Under the pieces are notes generated by a model. It made no database searches. It saw only the letters and a program-made list of their open reading frames with translations, and was not told where the DNA came from. From NCBI GenBank assembly GCA_023436585.1, contig JAEZIN010000010.1, positions 1 to 36,671 on the forward strand: a stretch of 36,671 nucleotides of DNA, given 5' to 3'. Below are positions 33,215 to 36,671 of this stretch, piece after piece (positions within the stretch are counted from its first letter, which is position 1; each line of letters opens with the position of its first letter). This DNA is from Bacillota bacterium. GTDB taxonomy: Bacteria > Bacillota > Clostridia > Christensenellales > Aristaeellaceae. The translations under genes were made by a program, and so were the position numbers.

Positions 33215-33880
33215 TAAGCTCCCGTCGGATTGCAATTCTGCATACAGTACATCCTTGACAGAACGTATGTTCTGCTGTTTAAGCATATCGGCCAGCCATT
33301 TTTCGTCAAGGTTGAACTCCTTCAAGTTCCTGGTCACGGTGCGCCCGTCTACAATGATTTCAGAAGGCAAGTAATCTGGGGCGGAAGAGGTTACGTTCAT
33401 GTCCTCCTTTGTTACAAGCTGCTTTTGATGTTTTTTTAGTACGGTCAATTGTCCGTTTGTTTCCAATATGGCATATTCCACTTCGGTAACAGAAAACGTA
33501 CTCAGTTCCCGGAGGAGCATGGTCAACTCCTCCATATTCAGCCGTGCTTTTCGCAAAGCATCCTTGAGAATCTTTCCTTTTTTGATAACAATGATTGGCT
33601 GGCCATCCAGCAATGTTCTGATTTTTCCGGGGACCATGCCAAGGTAGCTATCCAGTATCGCCAGCAGGCTCCAGAAAACCAACCCGATGATTTCATCCCA
33701 GAACGGTTCGCTTTCCCTGCTGATAATGCTTGCCGCAATGGAACCTATGGTAATACCGGTGATATAGTTGAAAAAGGTTAACTGACTTAGCTGCTTGCTC
33801 CCAATAAGCCTGGCGAGTATCAAAATGACCACAAACGTAGCGGCCGTCCTAAGCAAGGTAAATAAATGTTCAGCCATCAT
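33197..33880 (-). CDS. DUF421 (YetF family) membrane protein
   Basis: The 227-residue protein belongs to the YetF/DUF421 family common in spore-formers. It has about three membrane segments (LLRTAATFVVILILARLIG, ITGITIGSIAASII, IIGLVFWSLLAILDSYLG) and then the soluble part with GQPIIVIKKGKILKDALRKARLNMEELTMLLRE. Its exact role is not established. Two adjacent ATG codons at 33880 follow GAGGAAGTG. The last residues, LYVERK, are encoded inside the palindrome. It is divergent from the copper-binding protein gene. Confidence 0.88.
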   Translation of the reverse strand: MMAEHLFTLLRTAATFVVILILARLIGSKQLSQLTFFNYITGITIGSIAASIISRESEPFWDEIIGLVFWSLLAILDSYLGMVPGKIRTLLDGQPIIVIKKGKILKDALRKARLNMEELTMLLRELSTFSVTEVEYAILETNGQLTVLKKHQKQLVTKEDMNVTSSAPDYLPSEIIVDGRTVTRNLKEFNLDEKWLADMLKQQNIRSVKDVLYAELQSDGSLYVERK

Positions 33881-34011
33881 ATCACTTCCTCAAGGGAATT
33901 ATCTCCAATCCGTTCACGTCTATGTAAACATGCATCCTTCTTTCCAATTATTAGCTGTATGGAAATATCCGGCCGGTGCATCCTAAAGAAAAAAATAGAA
34001 GGAGAGCTAAA

Positions 34012-34395
34012 ATGGGTGTTGTGACTCACACTACAGACAAATATCAAAAGTGCATCGACGCCTGCAACCGCTGCGCGCAGGCATGCCATGAATGTGTCGG
34101 GATGTGCCTGAACGAGCCGGATGTAAAGGCAAGAAAACAATGCATCAGCATGCTGATGGAATGTGCCTGCATCTGCAAGGAAGCAAGCGGATTCATGACA
34201 ATGGACGCACATTTCTCCAAGGAGCTTTGCACGCTGTGCGCCACCATCTGCGACAAGTGCGCGCAGGACTGCCAGATGTTTTCGGATGACCATTGCGTAA
34301 AATGCGCAAACGAATGTAAGGCATGCGCCAATGAATGCAGGATGATGGCGCAAGGGAAGCCGGCCAGCACGGGTGGTTACCCGGCTTACGCTTAA
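34012..34395 (+). CDS. Four-helix bundle copper-binding protein (DUF326, Csp type)
   Basis: Csp proteins store many copper(I) ions on cysteines lining a four-helix bundle. The 127-residue protein has about 20 cysteines in four helical clusters: CIDACNRCAQACHECVGMC, then CISMLMECACIC, CTLCATICDKCAQDC and CVKCANECKACANEC. It has no signal peptide, so it fits the cytosolic group. I chose the ATG at 34012 because AAGGAGAG lies just upstream. No copper exporter or CsoR is nearby. A bidirectional terminator follows. Confidence 0.92.
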   Translation: MGVVTHTTDKYQKCIDACNRCAQACHECVGMCLNEPDVKARKQCISMLMECACICKEASGFMTMDAHFSKELCTLCATICDKCAQDCQMFSDDHCVKCANECKACANECRMMAQGKPASTGGYPAYA

Positions 34396-34406
34396 AAATG
34401 GTGCAG

Positions 34407-34442
34407 AAAAAGGCATGCCATGATTTGGGCATGCCTTTTTTC
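34407..34442. terminator. Bidirectional terminator between the Csp-type gene and proA
   Basis: AAAAAGGCATGCC (34407-34419) pairs with GGCATGCCTTTTT (34428-34440). A run of seven T follows on the plus strand, and five T on the minus strand. It separates the two convergent genes. Confidence 0.85.
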
Positions 34443-34477
34443 TTACCTGCCAAAACAACACAAGGAGCCTAATCGCC

Positions 34478-35776
34478 CTAATACGATGCTTTTTCGTCCA
34501 AATCCCTGTGAGCAAACGGCATCTTTCCCGCCTGTACGTCCGACAGCGTCTGGCCGCTGCCAAACAGGAGATATTTATACGAGCACAGCCCCTCCAGCCC
34601 CATGGGGCCTCTGGCATGGATTTTTCCCGTGGCAATGCCCACCTCCGCGCCAAACCCGTAACAGAAACCGTCGGCAAAGCGGGTGGAGCAGTTGTGATAT
34701 ACCCCGGCGCTGTCCACAAGGGACATAAAGGATTTTACCGCCTGCATATCCTCCGCCACAATGGTATCCGTGTGGCCGGAGCCGTAACGGTTGATATGGC
34801 GGATGGCCTCCTCCACGGAATCCACTACTTTGATGGACAAAATATAGTCGAGATACTCCGTCTTCCAATCCTCTTCCGTGGCTGCTTCGCAGGCAATGAT
34901 TGCCCGCGTCCTTTCACAGCCACGTAATTGAACATTCTTTTCCGCAAGCGCTTTTGATACAACAGGCAAAAAAGCTGCCGCGATGTCCTTGTGCACCAGC
35001 AGCGTTTCCGCCGCGTTGCACACGGCCACGTACTGCGTCTTGGAATCCACCGTCACCCTGACCGCCATGTCGATATCCGCAGATGCATCCACATACACGT
35101 GACAGATGCCGTCCGCGTGGCCCAGTACAGGGATGCGGCTGTTGTCCATGATATAGCGCACAAATTCATTACTGCCCCTGGGGATGATGAGGTCGATGCA
35201 GTCGTCCATTTTGAGCATGTCCCGCACTTCTTCCCGGGTGGTGAGCAGCGATGCCCAACCCTCCGGCATATGCGCTTCCCGGGCCGCCTCCGTAAGGGCA
35301 TCCATCAGCGCGCGGTTTGTGTTCTCCGCCTCGCGCCCGCCCTTTAAAAGCACGGCATTCCCGCTTTTTAAACAAAGGGAGGCAATCTGCACGAGCGCGT
35401 CCGGCCGGCTTTCAAAGATCACGCCCACCACGCCAATGGGACAGGATACGCGGTACATCTTAAGCCCCGGCATCAGCTCCCTGGCCAGTTGCGTATGGCC
35501 CAGGGGGTCTGGCATATCTGCAAGTGCCAATAATCCCTTCTGAACCGCAAGCAGCTTTTTTTCGTCAAACAATAGACGCTTTTTCAGCGGCGATGCCAAG
35601 CCTTCCTGATCCGCTTTTTTAAGATCCTTTTCGTTGGCGGTGAATATCTCTTTGCCGCGGCGCGCAAGCGCATCCGCCATCCTTTTCAAAGCGTTGTTTC
35701 TATCGGCAATGGCCGACGCAGCAAGCGGTATCGCCGCTTCCCGGGCCATAAGCGCCATCGATCTTGTATCCTGCAT
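34478..35776 (-). CDS. proA: Gamma-glutamyl phosphate reductase ProA
   Basis: ProA reduces gamma-glutamyl phosphate with NADPH to glutamate semialdehyde, the second step of proline synthesis. The 432-residue protein has the aldehyde dehydrogenase fold with VGVIFESRPDALVQIASLC, GNAVLLKGGREA, IPRGSNEFVRYI, HADGICHVYVD, the catalytic Cys in AVCNAAETLLVH and the C-terminal FCYGFGAEVGIATGKIHARGPMGLEGL. The ATG at 35776 follows GGGGAGG; upstream in-frame starts lie beyond the promoter. proB is not adjacent, which is unusual as they often form an operon. Confidence 0.95.
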   Translation of the reverse strand: MQDTRSMALMAREAAIPLAASAIADRNNALKRMADALARRGKEIFTANEKDLKKADQEGLASPLKKRLLFDEKKLLAVQKGLLALADMPDPLGHTQLARELMPGLKMYRVSCPIGVVGVIFESRPDALVQIASLCLKSGNAVLLKGGREAENTNRALMDALTEAAREAHMPEGWASLLTTREEVRDMLKMDDCIDLIIPRGSNEFVRYIMDNSRIPVLGHADGICHVYVDASADIDMAVRVTVDSKTQYVAVCNAAETLLVHKDIAAAFLPVVSKALAEKNVQLRGCERTRAIIACEAATEEDWKTEYLDYILSIKVVDSVEEAIRHINRYGSGHTDTIVAEDMQAVKSFMSLVDSAGVYHNCSTRFADGFCYGFGAEVGIATGKIHARGPMGLEGLCSYKYLLFGSGQTLSDVQAGKMPFAHRDLDEKASY

Positions 35777-35812
35777 GGAGCGCGCCTCCCCTAAACCGTT
35801 TGTACATAATCC

Positions 35813-35841
35813 ATTATAATCAAAAAAGCGGCTCATTGCAA
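35813..35841 (-). promoter_or_regulatory. Sigma-A promoter of proA, sharing its -35 box with the smpB promoter
   Basis: On the minus strand TTGCAA (35836-35841) and TATAAT (35813-35818) are exactly 17 bases apart. TTGCAA is its own reverse complement, so the same six base pairs are also the -35 box of the opposite promoter. Confidence 0.75.
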
Positions 35842-35864
35842 TCTTGAAGCTTTTGTGGTATAAT
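35836..35864 (+). promoter_or_regulatory. Sigma-A promoter of smpB-ssrA, sharing its -35 box with proA
   Basis: TTGCAA (35836-35841) and TATAAT (35859-35864) are exactly 17 bases apart, with TGG before the -10. The arrangement mirrors the proA promoter base for base in spacing. Confidence 0.8.
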
Positions 35865-35899
35865 GCGTTGCTACCGGTAAGTACGAAGGAGGGGTTTGT

Positions 35900-36373
35900 A
35901 TGCCGCGTGCAAAGGGCATCAAGCCCGTGGCGCAGAATAGGCGTGCCTATCACGATTATTTCGTGGAGGAAACCTACGAATGCGGCCTTTGTTTACAGGG
36001 TACCGAAGTGAAAAGCATCCGCCAGGGCCGGGTCAACCTCAAGGAAAGCTTCGCCATGGCGCGGGGCATGGAGATTTTTGTGGAAGGGATGCACATCAGC
36101 CCCTACGAGCAGGGCAGCATCTTCAACCACGATCCACTCCGGCCCAAGAAGCTGCTCATGCACAAGAGCGAGATCCGCAAGCTTGCCGGCCAGGTACAGC
36201 GCCAGGGGTATGCCCTTGTTCCCCTGCAGATATACCTGAAGGACGGGCGGATGAAACTGGAACTGGGACTATGCAAGGGCAAGCACACGCACGACAAGCG
36301 CGACGATGAGGCCGACCGGGATGCAAGGCGAGACATCCAGCGGGCCATGCTCAGCCACAGCCGGGGCGAATGA
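35900..36373 (+). CDS. smpB: SsrA-binding protein SmpB
   Basis: SmpB binds tmRNA and places it in the decoding centre of stalled ribosomes for trans-translation. The 157-residue protein has the conserved RAYHDYFVEETYECGLCLQG, GTEVKSIRQGRVNLKES, HISPYEQG, RPKKLLMHK, ALVPLQIYLKDGRMKLELGLCKGK and the basic C-terminal tail with HDKRDDEADRDARRDIQRA. The ATG at 35900 follows AAGGAGGGG. The ssrA gene begins about 13 bases after the stop, so both are probably made from one promoter. Confidence 0.98.
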   Translation: MPRAKGIKPVAQNRRAYHDYFVEETYECGLCLQGTEVKSIRQGRVNLKESFAMARGMEIFVEGMHISPYEQGSIFNHDPLRPKKLLMHKSEIRKLAGQVQRQGYALVPLQIYLKDGRMKLELGLCKGKHTHDKRDDEADRDARRDIQRAMLSHSRGE

Positions 36374-36386
36374 CCGGCAGGAACAT

Positions 36387-36671
36387 GGGGGTGTACTGGT
36401 TTCGACGGGGGTTGTCGAAGGTAGAATAAGCGAGCCGTGGACCCTGGCCACGTTAAAACGGGGAAAAACAATAACTGACAATAACAAACTCGCTTTCGCG
36501 GCTTAATGCCGCGACGTCGGCCTACATCTCCCGCGAGTGTAGATCCCGGCGTCATTATCGCGGGGCACGGGCCCGTTCAAGCTTTGTGACGAAGCCGGCA
36601 TTGATGAAGCTACCGAAACCGTAAGCCCGCCTAAGGGCGTACGGCAGGGGGAATCCTAAAACTTAGGCTGC
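36387..36671 (+). ncRNA. ssrA: tmRNA (ssrA), 3' end beyond the window
   Basis: The 5' end GGGGGTGTACTGGTTTCGACGG is the typical one-piece tmRNA start. The tag reading frame at 36462-36503 encodes GKTITDNNKLAFAA and ends with TAA at 36504, followed by a stable hairpin that begins over the end of the tag frame (CGCGGC, TTAAT, GCCGCG). The GKT start resembles the Bacillus subtilis tag, and the end FAA replaces the common LAA. About 285 bases are present; the tRNA-like 3' end with its T arm and CCA lies past 36671. Confidence 0.96.

Noticed and set aside
33897..33929. GGAGATAATT with GTTTA upstream as a forespore sigma-F promoter for the DUF421 gene
   Set aside because: The spacer is 18 bases rather than 15 to 16, and the transcript would start inside the ribosome binding site.

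Overview
The window looks like the chromosome of an anaerobic, spore-forming Firmicute of the Clostridia type, with fairly high GC judged by eye. The evidence is the sporulation genes (yqfC, yqfD, yabP, yabQ, a cotJ operon with a sigma-E-like promoter), the Firmicutes order purR-glmU-pth-mfd, AGGAGG ribosome binding sites, a PurBox, a Firmicutes-type BirA operator and a tmRNA tag that begins GKT as in Bacillus. Genus cannot be fixed from the sequence alone. No phage, insertion sequence, CRISPR array or tRNA was seen. This is mostly core chromosome with a few lineage-specific genes.

Layout: (1) 1-7050, minus strand: purR, a GlmU-like protein, pth and mfd, read from a promoter with a PurBox. 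The usual spoVG and prs are absent, and two copies of a structured repeat lie downstream of pth and of mfd. (2) 7056-13739, minus: yqfC, yqfD, phoH, pgpH, a ybeY-cdd fusion and era, ending in a terminator. (3) 13874-16731, plus: a sodium:solute symporter, then a cotJ operon in which cotJA and cotJB are fused. (4) 16745-20256, minus: yabP, yabQ, a divIC/ftsB-like gene, ppx/gppA and a foldase lipoprotein. (5) 20368-21041, plus: bioY under a BirA-controlled promoter. (6) 21052-26896, minus: a GH127-like protein, a dus gene and two related secreted proteins of unknown function. (7) 26931-28628: galT class 2 with a third repeat copy just downstream, divergent from a Dabb-domain gene through overlapping promoters. 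(8) 29061-33880: a FlaA1/CapD-type sugar nucleotide dehydratase, a zinc-ribbon membrane protein and a DUF421/YetF protein, with a 44-bp perfect palindrome at the end of the last. (9) 34012-36671: a Csp-type copper-binding protein, proA, smpB and the 5' part of ssrA (tmRNA). proA and smpB-ssrA are read divergently from promoters that share one palindromic -35 box.

How the genes work together: the left half joins information processing (repair, peptidyl-tRNA recycling, ribosome maturation by YbeY and Era, c-di-AMP turnover by PgpH) with spore envelope assembly (YqfC/D, YabP/Q, CotJ). The right end carries ribosome rescue (SmpB and tmRNA). The points most worth a second look are the dispersed structured repeat with compensatory stem changes, the two sets of overlapping divergent promoters, the loss of key residues in three otherwise recognisable enzyme domains (GlmU uridyltransferase, GH127, CotJC), the gene fusions and the long palindrome.
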